Part shown: positions 33,629 to 41,945 of the stretch, piece after piece
How the letters are laid out: every line of letters begins with the position of its first letter
Numbering within the stretch: position 1 is the stretch's first letter
DNA from: Bacillus infantis NRRL B-14911
GTDB taxonomy: Bacteria; Bacillota; Bacilli; Bacillales; Cytobacillaceae
DNA length: 64,000 nt
NCBI RefSeq assembly: GCF_000473245.1
Contig: NC_022524.1
Coordinates: 582,501-646,500, forward strand
Reading direction: 5' to 3'
Notes under the pieces: model-generated
What the model was told of the DNA's origin: nothing
Database searches by the model: none
The model's input: the letters and a program-made list of their open reading frames with translations, nothing else
Made by a program: the position numbers and the translations under genes

Positions 33629-34909
33629 TTAAATCGAGTTTTGTCTGGCAGGGTGTTTTTCCTGCTTTTCATATAAGGCAAACATGAGCCAATAAAGAAA
33701 TGCGCTTATCACTGCAAGCACCGCGAGAATGGCAAAGGTCCAGTCATAGCCGATCCAGACGGTCAGTGGAATCGATATGGGAGCGATGGTCTTCCCGACG
33801 GTAAAACGAAGGCTGGCTGCTGCAAAATACTGGCCCCTCATATGCTCCGGGGCGATGCGCGACACAAAGCTCTGCTGAAGCCCGACCGCCATCAGCTCTC
33901 CTAAAGTAAAGATGGCCATGGCAATGATCAGGCCCCAGATCCACTGCGTCTGCCCGAACATAATAATGCTGGCAGCGTAGAAAAGGGAAGAGGTGACAAA
34001 TACATTCCGCTCTTTAAATTTGGCTGCATATCTAGTGACAGCGACTGTGAACAATGCCACCAGGAATCCATTTTCCGAGAGCAGGACGCCAAAGGCCTGC
34101 TCGCCGTGGACAGTGAACGACCAGCTTCCAATGCTGAAGAGGGACTGGTTGTCGACGGCCTCTTTCGTATAAACAGGAATCAGCAGGTCCAGCTGCATGA
34201 ATGTCTGGGCGGCCAGGACGCCTGCGATGATAAAAAGCAGGAAGGTCCTGTCCCTGAAAATGATGCCGTAATCCTTCACCTGGGCCCCAAGGAAGCTGTA
34301 CCATTTATCATTTTCCCCTGCGACAGCTGTATTCTCCGGAACCGTTTCGCGCGTCCATTTCGCCAGAACCAATGCGAGCAGGATGCAGACAATGCCCGCG
34401 ATCAAGAGGAGCTGTGAGCGGTACTGCACATAAAAGAGCGCCCCAAGGATCGGCCCGACAACCACCGCAATATTGATGGAAGTATAAAAGATCGCAAACA
34501 CATCGCTGCGGTGCTTTTCCTCGACCACGTCGGCCACCATCGCCTGGCTTGCCGGCCAGTAGAAGGCGCCGAACACTCCGACAAAGGTGAAGCAGATAAA
34601 GCCGAGCCAATAGGATTCGATGGCAGGGGAGCTGGCAATGGCAAACAGGATAAAGCAGATCCCCTGCCCGAAGGCCGACAGCACCATCATCGTCTTCCTG
34701 CCGAAACGGTCGGCGCAATAGCCGCCCAGCAGGTTCGCCAATACAGAAAACACCTGCGATAAAATAAGCAGAAGGCCGGCCTTATCCTTGCCGAACGCCT
34801 CCGCAAAATAAATCGTCAAAAACGGAAAAAACATCCAAAACGTAATATTCATCAAAGATTCGCCGAACAGGCGCACCTTCAGATTAAAATCCCAATCTCT
34901 GATTCTCAT
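33629..34909 (-). CDS. Major facilitator superfamily transporter (MDR-like)
   Basis: 426 residues, 12 transmembrane helices. The loop 2-3 signature GGYCADRFGRKTMM and the motif FYWPASQAMVADVVEEKHR place it with MdtH/YttB-like multidrug-type MFS proteins. A longer than usual loop after helix 7 (VDNQSLFSIGSWSFTVHGEQ) is notable. Substrate unknown. Monocistronic, with terminator. Confidence 0.85.
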   Translation of the reverse strand: MRIRDWDFNLKVRLFGESLMNITFWMFFPFLTIYFAEAFGKDKAGLLLILSQVFSVLANLLGGYCADRFGRKTMMVLSAFGQGICFILFAIASSPAIESYWLGFICFTFVGVFGAFYWPASQAMVADVVEEKHRSDVFAIFYTSINIAVVVGPILGALFYVQYRSQLLLIAGIVCILLALVLAKWTRETVPENTAVAGENDKWYSFLGAQVKDYGIIFRDRTFLLFIIAGVLAAQTFMQLDLLIPVYTKEAVDNQSLFSIGSWSFTVHGEQAFGVLLSENGFLVALFTVAVTRYAAKFKERNVFVTSSLFYAASIIMFGQTQWIWGLIIAMAIFTLGELMAVGLQQSFVSRIAPEHMRGQYFAAASLRFTVGKTIAPISIPLTVWIGYDWTFAILAVLAVISAFLYWLMFALYEKQEKHPARQNSI

Positions 34910-35399
34910 GCTGAAATCCTCACTTCTCTGGTCAATATCGCTATCATACTACCTTTTTGAAAAAAATGACAGGTGCATGAGTGCTGAATTTTCTTTTGAA
35001 GAGAGGGAGAGATAACAAAGTTTTATAAGGCAACATATGGTGCGAAGCAGGAGTATGTCAGGCACGGCAAATGGACAAATAGAGGGAAAGTGTCTTTTTA
35101 AGGTGCCAGGCACTCTCTCTAGTGCTATGGCGCCTTCCGAAAGTTTCGGAGCCTCCCTCTGAACGAATGGCCTTTCGGGCAAAAGCCTTCCGAGGCATTC
35201 GGAACATCTTTGGGAACCTGTCCGCTTATTTATAAATCTCTCGGAACCCCCCTCCGAAAGCTTCGGAGGGGCATGATAAATTCTTATGTGACGCCAAAAC
35301 TGCCTGTTCCGGGAAGCAAGGGGAGTCGGGAACGTGCCTGCAGCCTTCAGCCTTCAGCCCATAAAAAGACCCCAGCCGCTGCCGGCCGGGGTCCTGTTA
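34910..35399. other. 490-base gap with palindromes and no gene
   Basis: Contains one GGTGCCAGGCAC element (35102-35113) and three related hairpins: GCCTTCCGAAAGTTTCGGAG (35132-35152), CCTTCCGAGGCATTCGGAAC (35185-35204) and CCCTCCGAAAGCTTCGGAGG (35250-35270), 53 and 65 bases apart. All use a TCCGAA/TTCGGA core. Short ORFs here do not look like proteins. Confidence 0.65.
35369..35393 (-). terminator. Terminator after topB
   Basis: GACCCC and GGGGTC pair around a GC-rich interior; TTTTT follows on the minus strand. Confidence 0.8.
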
Positions 35400-37496
35400 T
35401 CAATCTTCGTCCTTCATGGCCGCTTTCAGCAGATCGCCGAGGCTGGTTCCGAAGGATTCTTCGTTTTTGCTGTATTTCTGCACAAGCTTGCGTTCTTCCC
35501 GCTTGTTGACAGCTTTCTTTTTATCCTGCGCCTTCTCTACAACATTGCACGGGCGGCACTGGAAGTAGGTGCCGGCCTTGCCGTTGTGGATCTCCATTTT
35601 TTTATGGCACTGCGGGCAGCGGCGGTTGGATAGCTTCGGATCCTTGCGCTTCCGGTAGCTGCATTCCATGTCAGAGCAGACGAGCACTTTGCCGTCTTTC
35701 GTATTGCGCTCTTTCAGGAAGGAGCCGCATTCCGGGCATTTTGAGCCGGTCAGATTATGGGCTCTGTACGATTTATCGCTCGTCTTGATTTCGGATACCA
35801 GCTGCTGTGTCTGCTGGCGGATCTTTTTCAGGAATTCCTTCGGGCTCGCTTTTCCGCGCGCGATCGCTTCAAGCTCCTGCTCCCATTTGGCTGTGAGCTC
35901 AGGTGATTTAAGATCCTCGTTCACAAGGTCCATCAGCTGCTTGCCCTTCCCTGTAGGGTGGAGGCGTCCGCCGTTCTGGCGTTCAACTGCTTCGGTCGTA
36001 AGCAGGCGTTCAATGATCTCTGCCCTTGTTGCCGGTGTCCCGAGGCTGTATTTCTCCATTTGGGATAAAATATCGGCCTCGGTATAGCGACCAGGCGGCT
36101 CAGTCAGTTTTTGCTCGGAAGAAACTGATTTTACCGTCAAGGTCTGGCCTTTTGAGAGGGAAGAGAGATTCAGCTTCAATTCCTTTTCTTCTCCCTTGCC
36201 TGTCACCTGCCGGAAGCCTTCTTCAATGACGGCGGTTTCTCTTGTTGAAAAGATTTCGCCGTTCAGATCAAAGGAAGCTTGAATGGTTTCATATTTGTAC
36301 GGCTCATGGAAAAGGGCCAGGAAGCGGCGGACAATGATGTCGTACAGCTTTTTCTCATCACTGTCCAGGTCGCTCAGATGAAGGCGCTCCTCGGTCGGGA
36401 TGATGGCATGGTGATCGGTCACCTTTTCATTGTTGAACACGCGCTTGGCAAGGACCTTCCCTTTTTTCGCCAGTAGCGGCTTCACTTCATCCCTGTAGCC
36501 TGAGGCGATTCCATGGAGGCGGTCCAGCATCGTTGCTTCCATATCCTTTGTCAGGTAGCGGGAATCTGTCCTTGGATAGGTGACGAGCTTGTATTGCTCA
36601 TACAATCTCTGCAGGACATTGGATGTTTTTTTCGCCGAAAAACCGAAGCGCTTATTGGCATCCCGCTGCAGCTCGGTCAGATCATAAGGAAGCGGCTGCT
36701 GCTCGCTTTTTTCCTTGCGGCTGATGGACTGGATCACGGCCTTTGCTGAATCGGTTTTTGCCACGATGGCTTCGGCTGTTTCTTTAGAAAAAGTCCTTTT
36801 CTCGCCGTTCTTTTCCCAGTCTGCCTTAAACGGCCCAACCTGGGCGGAAATCGTCCAGTATTCCTTCGGTGTGAAGGATTGGATCATTTTCTCCCTTTCC
36901 ATGATCAGGGCAAGCGTCGGTGTCTGCACACGCCCGGCAGACAGCGGGTCATTATATTTCGTCGTCAAGGCACGTGTCACATTCAATCCGATCAGCCAGT
37001 CCGCTTCAGCGCGGCATACCGCTGAATCGTAAAGGGCGAGGAACTGATCCCCGGGCTTCAGGCTTTGAAAGCCTTCTTTAATCGCACGGTCTGTGACAGA
37101 GGAGATCCACAGGCGCTTGACCTGCTTTTTCCAATAAATCTTCTCGAGAATCCAGCGGGCTACCAGCTCACCTTCACGTCCGGCATCAGTCGCGATGATG
37201 ATTTCATTGATGTCCTTCCGCTTGGAAAGCGTGTCGATGGCCCGGAACTGGTGGCTCGTCTGCTTCATGACCTTAAGCCCCATCCGGTCAGGGATGATCG
37301 GCAGGTCTTCCAGGTTCCAATGCTTGAATTTTGTATCATAATTCTCAGGCATTTTCAGCTCAACCAGATGGCCGAGGGCCCAAGTGACAATGTATTTATT
37401 TCCTTCTATATAAGATTTATGTGTCTGCGTACAGCCGAGCACACGGGCAATCTCCCGGGCCACGCTCGGTTTTTCCGCAAGTACGAGTGATTTCAT
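35400..37496 (-). CDS. topB: DNA topoisomerase III
   Basis: 698 residues, type IA topoisomerase. Toprim domain at the N-terminus (LVLAEKPSVAREIARVLG, ATDAGREGELVARWIL), active-site tyrosine about residue 305 in TYPRTDSRYL, and SAGRVQTPTLALIMERE. Two zinc-ribbon-like cysteine clusters lie near the C-terminus (CPECGSF..CSDMEC and CPQCHKK..CRPC), then a basic tail. Cuts and passes single strands; resolves recombination and replication intermediates. Monocistronic. Confidence 0.97.
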   Translation of the reverse strand: MKSLVLAEKPSVAREIARVLGCTQTHKSYIEGNKYIVTWALGHLVELKMPENYDTKFKHWNLEDLPIIPDRMGLKVMKQTSHQFRAIDTLSKRKDINEIIIATDAGREGELVARWILEKIYWKKQVKRLWISSVTDRAIKEGFQSLKPGDQFLALYDSAVCRAEADWLIGLNVTRALTTKYNDPLSAGRVQTPTLALIMEREKMIQSFTPKEYWTISAQVGPFKADWEKNGEKRTFSKETAEAIVAKTDSAKAVIQSISRKEKSEQQPLPYDLTELQRDANKRFGFSAKKTSNVLQRLYEQYKLVTYPRTDSRYLTKDMEATMLDRLHGIASGYRDEVKPLLAKKGKVLAKRVFNNEKVTDHHAIIPTEERLHLSDLDSDEKKLYDIIVRRFLALFHEPYKYETIQASFDLNGEIFSTRETAVIEEGFRQVTGKGEEKELKLNLSSLSKGQTLTVKSVSSEQKLTEPPGRYTEADILSQMEKYSLGTPATRAEIIERLLTTEAVERQNGGRLHPTGKGKQLMDLVNEDLKSPELTAKWEQELEAIARGKASPKEFLKKIRQQTQQLVSEIKTSDKSYRAHNLTGSKCPECGSFLKERNTKDGKVLVCSDMECSYRKRKDPKLSNRRCPQCHKKMEIHNGKAGTYFQCRPCNVVEKAQDKKKAVNKREERKLVQKYSKNEESFGTSLGDLLKAAMKDED

Positions 37497-37610
37497 GTAA
37501 AGCTCCTTTCAAATCTGTGCTTCCTCTATAAGTATAACGGAAACGCAGGAAAAATTGTAATGGACAAAACGGAATGGGAACCCGATAAAAAGGATATACA
37601 GTAAATATCA

Positions 37611-37622
37611 GTGCCTGGCACC
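37611..37622. repeat. Dispersed GTGCCTGGCACC element
   Basis: GTGCCTGGCACC upstream of topB, same palindrome as at 28200-28354, 35102 and 38850. A related, imperfect copy GGTGACAGGCACC is at 38704-38716. Confidence 0.75.
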
Positions 37623-37747
37623 AAAGACCCTTATAAAAAAGGGGCAGGGATGTTAAAATAATGCAGGACAGGTTGTTTTTTTTCCTCATTTTTATACTTT
37701 ATAAAATAGAACAGGCAAGCTTGTTCTCCTTTTTTTAACCCAAAAAC

Positions 37748-37761
37748 AGAACATACGTTCT
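37748..37761. promoter_or_regulatory. LexA/DinR-like box before the sigma-factor gene
   Basis: AGAACATACGTTCT fits the Bacillus SOS box core GAAC-N4-GTTC. It lies 18 bases before the SigO-like start, so bound LexA would block transcription. A second palindrome, AGAACA-N8-TGTTCT, is just upstream (about 37707-37726) with wider spacing. Confidence 0.55.
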
Positions 37762-37779
37762 AAAGATGGAGGTGGCAAA

Positions 37780-38325
37780 ATGGAAGGCAGGGAGCCAAGT
37801 TTGGTGGTTCGTGAATTTTTGAGGCAGGAAGAGCATCAAAAGCTGTATGAGACTTATCTGGATGATCCCCATGAGAAAAATAAAGCCCGGCTCGAAGCAG
37901 CCTTTAAAAGGTACTTCAGACATATCCGCTTCGTTTCTTATTTAAATAAGACTATATATTATGAGTCAAGGAAGTTCGACATGAAGGCGCGGGAATTGCG
38001 CGCCAGGTATCAGCTCACCCTGGATCGGCCTGCAGCAGAAGCAGAGAGCGGCGCAGAACCGCTGACACAGCTCCTCGAAGATGAGACGGCGCTCCAGCCT
38101 TTCATGGAAATCCCCTCCGGAAGGCTGGAAGATTACACAGCCGATCCCCGGCTCGCCAGAATCATCAAAGAACTGACACCAAGGCAGCAGGAAATTCTCT
38201 TTTACTCATTTGTCCGCAGCCTCCCTGATGCCGAAACAGCGAGATTGCTCGGCATCAGCCCGCAGGCAGTATCAAAGACCAAAAATAAAGCGATTGAAAC
38301 CATAAGGAGGAAATACAATGTTTGA
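37780..38325 (+). CDS. SigO-like (YvrI) sigma factor
   Basis: 181 residues. The N-terminal half lacks a standard region 2, and the C-terminal half has sigma region 4 (RIIKELTPRQQEILFYSFVR then DAETARLLGISPQAVSKTKNKAIETIRRKY). The architecture (F-L..Y-RHIRFVSYLNKTIYYESRKFD then LTLDRP) resembles B. subtilis SigO, which needs RsoA to supply region-2 function. GGAGGTGG precedes the ATG. First gene of an apparent three-gene operon with yvrJ- and rsoA-like genes. A LexA-like box overlaps the promoter region. Confidence 0.78.
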   Translation: MEGREPSLVVREFLRQEEHQKLYETYLDDPHEKNKARLEAAFKRYFRHIRFVSYLNKTIYYESRKFDMKARELRARYQLTLDRPAAEAESGAEPLTQLLEDETALQPFMEIPSGRLEDYTADPRLARIIKELTPRQQEILFYSFVRSLPDAETARLLGISPQAVSKTKNKAIETIRRKYNV

Positions 38326-38482
38326 ACAGCTGAATCTTTTGCAGATCATCGGCAATTTCGGATTCCCCATTGCCATTACCATGTATTTGCTGCACCGCTA
38401 TGAAAACCGGTTCGAACAGCTGAAAATGAAAATGGAGGACATTTCCCGAAGCATCGCACAGATTGAAAAAGACAAAGGGTGA
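38318..38482 (+). CDS. YvrJ-family small membrane protein
   Basis: 54 residues, starting within the last codons of the sigma gene (8-base overlap; AAGGAGG upstream). One hydrophobic helix IIGNFGFPIAITMYLLHRYE, the YvrJ pattern, then a charged coiled tail. YvrJ-like proteins are encoded beside SigO-type sigma genes in Bacillus; the role is unknown, possibly membrane regulation of the sigma factor. Confidence 0.78.
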   Translation: MFEQLNLLQIIGNFGFPIAITMYLLHRYENRFEQLKMKMEDISRSIAQIEKDKG

Positions 38483-38486
38483 AAGC

Positions 38487-38690
38487 ATGAATTTGTCACA
38501 GCAGGAAATAGAGGAAATCATGAAGGCCATCGAGCCTAAAATCAAAAAATCCTTATACCAGACAGGCAAGGAAAACCGGGAGGACCTCGAGCAGGAGCTG
38601 CGTGAAGCCGTCCTCCGCAAGCTCCGCGACAACAAACTTGAGGAAGTTCCCGGCTTTTTCGAGATGATGGAGGGAGGGGAGAGAAGGTAG
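38487..38690 (+). CDS. RsoA-like sigma cofactor
   Basis: 67 residues from the ATG at 38487 (GGGTGAAAGC upstream). IKKSLYQTGKENREDLEQEL resembles part of sigma region 2 (the -10/core-binding helix), as in RsoA, the B. subtilis partner of SigO; the end PGFFEMMEGG is also RsoA-like as I recall it. Predicted to form a two-part sigma factor with the product of the gene at 37780. Four bases after the yvrJ-like gene. A terminator follows. Confidence 0.65.
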   Translation: MNLSQQEIEEIMKAIEPKIKKSLYQTGKENREDLEQELREAVLRKLRDNKLEEVPGFFEMMEGGERR

Positions 38691-38769
38691 AGAAGGCAGA
38701 GAAGGTGACAGGCACCTATACCAGTTATAGACCAGTTGCAAACGGCTTGAGGTTAGCCGTTCAGGACTG

Positions 38770-38808
38770 CGGGTAAAGGGAAAGACAAACTTTCTGCCCG
38801 GTTTTTTT
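38770..38808 (+). terminator. Terminator after the SigO-like operon
   Basis: CGGG..GAAAG pairs with CTTTC..CCCG and ends in seven T residues. Confidence 0.75.
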
Positions 38809-38849
38809 CTTCCCTGCCGCATTGAAGTGGTATAATGGCTGTAACGGCT

Positions 38850-38886
38850 GCGGGTGCCAGGCATGAGACTAGTGCCTGGCACCCGC
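38850..38886. repeat. Long hairpin built of the GTGCCAGGCAC element
   Basis: GCGGGTGCCAGGCA and TGCCTGGCACCCGC form a 14-bp perfect stem around nine bases, just upstream of pssA. Confidence 0.8.
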
Positions 38887-38921
38887 GTACATATTATGTT
38901 GCTGGAGTGTGATGGAAGCCT

Positions 38922-39623
38922 GTGCGATTACGATTTACGAAATCTATCCCCAATCTGGTCACTCAAGGAAACCTGTACTGCGGTTTCCTCTCTATAGGAT
39001 TTGCAGCGAACGGCCAATTCAAAAATGCGGCGATCCTCATTCTGATCGGCATGATGCTCGACAGCATGGACGGCAGACTTGCCCGGATGCTGAAGGCTGA
39101 CAGCGCGCTCGGAAAAGAGCTCGACTCGCTCGCAGACATCGTCACTTTTGGAGTGGCGCCGTCCTTTTTAGTGTATTATACATATTTCTATCAATTCGAC
39201 CTTCTTGGCCTTGCCATCGCCGGCCTTTTCCCTCTCTTCGGAGCATTCAGGCTGGCCAGGTTCAATATCAGTTCCCCAAAATCGTCCATGAATTATTTCG
39301 TCGGCGTCCCGATCACAGCCGCAGGAGGCATCATGGCACTCCTCACGCTGTTCGGGGACAAAATCCCGAATATCGTCACGACTGTCATTTTTACCGCATT
39401 ATGCTTTCTAATGGTCTCGAAAATCAGGATCCCAAGCCTGAAGGAAGTCCCGCTTCCGAAATACGGCACCATCGTCACCATCTTTCTCGGCTGCCTTCTG
39501 TATCTGATCTACAAAGGGACATACGGCCAATTTCCCTACCTGATCTATATTGCAGCACCCATGTATATCGCCTATCTGGCCTATATCTTTGTAAAAGGGA
39601 AAAATAAGAAGGATATCGACTGA
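38922..39623 (+). CDS. pssA: CDP-diacylglycerol-serine O-phosphatidyltransferase
   Basis: 233 residues, about seven transmembrane helices. The CDP-alcohol phosphotransferase motif D-x2-DG-x2-AR-x8-G-x3-D-x3-D is complete in LDSMDGRLARMLKADSALGKELDSLAD. Makes phosphatidylserine, the precursor of phosphatidylethanolamine. Starts at GTG with GGAAG 3 bases upstream, a weak site. No psd gene follows in the window. A terminator follows. Confidence 0.93.
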   Translation: MRLRFTKSIPNLVTQGNLYCGFLSIGFAANGQFKNAAILILIGMMLDSMDGRLARMLKADSALGKELDSLADIVTFGVAPSFLVYYTYFYQFDLLGLAIAGLFPLFGAFRLARFNISSPKSSMNYFVGVPITAAGGIMALLTLFGDKIPNIVTTVIFTALCFLMVSKIRIPSLKEVPLPKYGTIVTIFLGCLLYLIYKGTYGQFPYLIYIAAPMYIAYLAYIFVKGKNKKDID

Positions 39624-39649
39624 AAAAACCGCTGAGAAGCGGTTTTTTT
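39623..39649 (+). terminator. Terminator after pssA
   Basis: AAAAAACCGCT pairs with AGCGGTTTTTT around GAGA. Confidence 0.9.
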
Positions 39650-39738
39650 GATTGGGCGGAGATTTCGAGGCGGAGGATGATCCGGTAATGTGGTTAATGA
39701 GGTGTGCGGATGAAGGGAGAGAGCTCTGGGAGGCGGGG

Positions 39739-39829
39739 AATCTACCGAACTAGCGAATTAATCTACCGATTGAGAGCATTAATCTACCGAATTAGCGATT
39801 AATTTAACCAATTGAGCGGATAATCTACC
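39739..39829. repeat. Five 21-bp tandem repeats
   Basis: AATCTACCGAATTAGCGATT-type units start at 39739, 39760, 39781, 39801 and 39822, i.e. spaced 20-21 bases. No ORF runs through. Confidence 0.8.
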
Positions 39830-39945
39830 AACTCAATCATTCATCCACCCGAAAAGCCACAAAACAGTCCGCTGCCAAAAAACTTCACCCCGCTACCATG
39901 CTAATCATCTGCCAATCTAATATGTTAAAATATGGTAAAAATCTG

Positions 39946-39975
39946 TTGACACTATAAAAATTTTATTCATACAAT
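39946..39975 (+). promoter_or_regulatory. Sigma-A promoter of hutH
   Basis: TTGACA (39946-39951), 18-base spacer, TACAAT (39970-39975). Confidence 0.75.
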
Positions 39976-40050
39976 GAAGAATAGAATAAATAAATCATAA
40001 TGGATGATGCGCAATGAAGAGAAAAAACACATCAACTTATAATTTTCGAA

Positions 40051-40097
40051 AGAGGCTGCATGTCAAACCCCTGGTTTGATGGCAGCCTCTTCTTTAT
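40051..40097 (+). terminator. Leader terminator before hutH (attenuator)
   Basis: AGAGGCTGC..TCAAACC pairs with GGTTTGA..GCAGCCTCT, then TTCTTTATTT. It lies between the promoter and hutH, so it must be overcome for expression. In B. subtilis HutP with histidine antiterminates the hut operon at such a hairpin; the HutP sites are not clearly seen here. Confidence 0.75.
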
Positions 40098-40125
40098 TTC
40101 GCTAATATGCTGAGGGGGAAAGATC

Positions 40126-41613
40126 ATGATTGAATTGACAGGCAGCACATTGACATTGGAACAGGTAAAGGTAATTGTTTTTGAAAAAGAGCATGCGGCA
40201 GCATCAGCAGGTAGTATGGAGAGGGTGAAGGAAAGCCATGAGGCGGTCCGGAAGATTGTTGAAGAAGAAAGGGTCATTTATGGCATCAACACCGGCTTTG
40301 GGAAGTTCAGCGATGTGCTCATTAACCAGAAGGATGTAAAGGCGCTTCAGCTGAATCTGATTCGTTCCCATGCATGCGGGGTGGGGGAGCCTTTTCCGGA
40401 GTCTGTTTCAAGGGCGATGCTGCTACTGAGGGCTAATGCGCTTTTGAAAGGATTTTCAGGTGTAAGGCCGGAGCTGGTTGAAAGGCTGCTCACTTTCTTA
40501 AATGAAGAAATCCATCCTGTCATTCCGCAGCAAGGGTCACTTGGGGCGAGCGGGGATCTTGCACCATTGTCCCATCTTGCTCTTGCTCTGATCGGTGAGG
40601 GGGAGGTTTTTTATAAAGGAAAGAGGATGCCTTCATCAGAGGCCATCGAATCTGCCGGACTCCCTCCGTTCCATCTGGAGGCGAAGGAGGGGCTTGCCCT
40701 AATCAATGGCACCCAGGCGATGACGAGCATGGGGGCGGTCGCCTATCTGGAAGCCGAGCAGCTGGCTTTTCAAAGTGAGATGATCGCTGCAATGACGATG
40801 GAGGGCCTAAACGGCATCACAGACGCATTTGATGAAAGAATCCATCAGGCCCGCGGCTACCAGCAGCAGATAGATACAGCCGCTCGGATGAGGGATTATC
40901 TGGCCGGTAGCAGGCTGACGACCGTTCAAGGTGAGCTGCGTGTCCAGGATGCCTATTCTCTCCGGTGCATCCCCCAGGTTCATGGGGCAAGCTGGCAGGC
41001 GCTCGATTATGTAAAAGAAAAATTGGAGATTGAAATGAATGCGGCGACCGATAATCCGCTGATTTTTGATGAGGGGGAAAAGGTCATTTCCGGCGGGAAT
41101 TTTCATGGGCAGCCGATTGCGTTTGCGATGGATTTTATGAAAATTGCTGTTGCGGAGCTGGCCAATATTTCGGAAAGAAGAATCGAGCGCCTCGTCAATC
41201 CACAGCTCAGTGACCTGCCTGCTTTCTTAAGTCCGGAGCCTGGCCTGCAGTCAGGTGCGATGATCATGCAATACAGTGCGGCCTCTCTGGTTTCGGAAAA
41301 TAAGACGCTGGCACATCCGGCGAGCGTTGATTCTATTCCGTCCTCCGCCAACCAGGAGGATCATGTAAGCATGGGGACGATTGGATCCCGCCATGCGTGG
41401 CAGATCATCCAGAATGCGACCCGGGTGCTGGCGATCGAGCTGATCTGCGCGATGCAGGCAGCCGAGTTCAGGGGTGTTGAAAAAATGGCCTCTAAAACAA
41501 GAAAAATCTACGAAAAAGCAAGGGAAATCGTCCCATCCATTACAAAAGACAGGGTATTCTCAAAGGATATTGAAAATTGTGCGGCCTGGCTGAAGGAAGG
41601 AATAATGAAATAA
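40126..41613 (+). CDS. hutH: Histidine ammonia-lyase
   Basis: 495 residues. The triad A141-S142-G143, which cyclises to the MIO electrophile, lies in [25 protein letters not shown] and the NPL region complete the site. Converts histidine to urocanate and ammonia. GAGGGGG precedes the ATG. The other hut genes (hutU, hutI, hutG, hutM, hutP) are not adjacent, so the operon is split. Control by a leader terminator is likely. Confidence 0.96.
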   Translation: MIELTGSTLTLEQVKVIVFEKEHAAASAGSMERVKESHEAVRKIVEEERVIYGINTGFGKFSDVLINQKDVKALQLNLIRSHACGVGEPFPESVSRAMLLLRANALLKGFSGVRPELVERLLTFLNEEIHPVIPQQGSLGASGDLAPLSHLALALIGEGEVFYKGKRMPSSEAIESAGLPPFHLEAKEGLALINGTQAMTSMGAVAYLEAEQLAFQSEMIAAMTMEGLNGITDAFDERIHQARGYQQQIDTAARMRDYLAGSRLTTVQGELRVQDAYSLRCIPQVHGASWQALDYVKEKLEIEMNAATDNPLIFDEGEKVISGGNFHGQPIAFAMDFMKIAVAELANISERRIERLVNPQLSDLPAFLSPEPGLQSGAMIMQYSAASLVSENKTLAHPASVDSIPSSANQEDHVSMGTIGSRHAWQIIQNATRVLAIELICAMQAAEFRGVEKMASKTRKIYEKAREIVPSITKDRVFSKDIENCAAWLKEGIMK

Positions 41614-41634
41614 GGGGAGGACTGCCTCCCCTTA
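41611..41634. terminator. Terminator between hutH and convergent small gene
   Basis: TAAGGGGAGG pairs with CCTCCCCTTA around ACTG, overlapping the hutH stop codon. Confidence 0.6.
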
Positions 41635-41637
41635 TGT

Positions 41638-41796
41638 TTAATCTTCTTCTTCGATCCGGTTTTTGAAGGCTTCCTGGACGACGATGAATTCTTCATCCTC
41701 AATCGCGTCCTTAGAGTGCCTTTCCACTAGCGTCCCCTCAGGGAATTTTCCGGGATGCCCTTTTCGTTTATGGTCAAAATGCTCTCCGCGTGACAT
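41638..41796 (-). CDS. Small hydrophilic protein of unknown function
   Basis: 52 residues from the ATG at 41796, with AAAGGAG 11 bases upstream; the longer in-frame ORF to 41925 overlaps the divergent promoter region. Very charged, no membrane segment: MSRGEHFDHKRKGHPGKFPE then an acidic tail. Such short proteins are common in Bacillaceae; no function known to me. Divergent from the peroxiredoxin gene. Confidence 0.6.
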   Translation of the reverse strand: MSRGEHFDHKRKGHPGKFPEGTLVERHSKDAIEDEEFIVVQEAFKNRIEEED

Positions 41797-41945
41797 AAGC
41801 AGATCGTCTCCTTTCATAGGTGGAAATCGGTTCTTTCCGTAGCTTTCCCGCCCCGGCCGCCGGATATGTGCGCAAAACTTGTTCAGCTTTTGCAGGAAGT
41901 GCATATCTATATTGATATATAGCAAATTAGAAAGGAGCGGTGCAT

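Noticed and set aside
34949-35182. 77-codon minus-strand ORF
   Set aside because: Made of palindromic intergenic sequence, no start signals.
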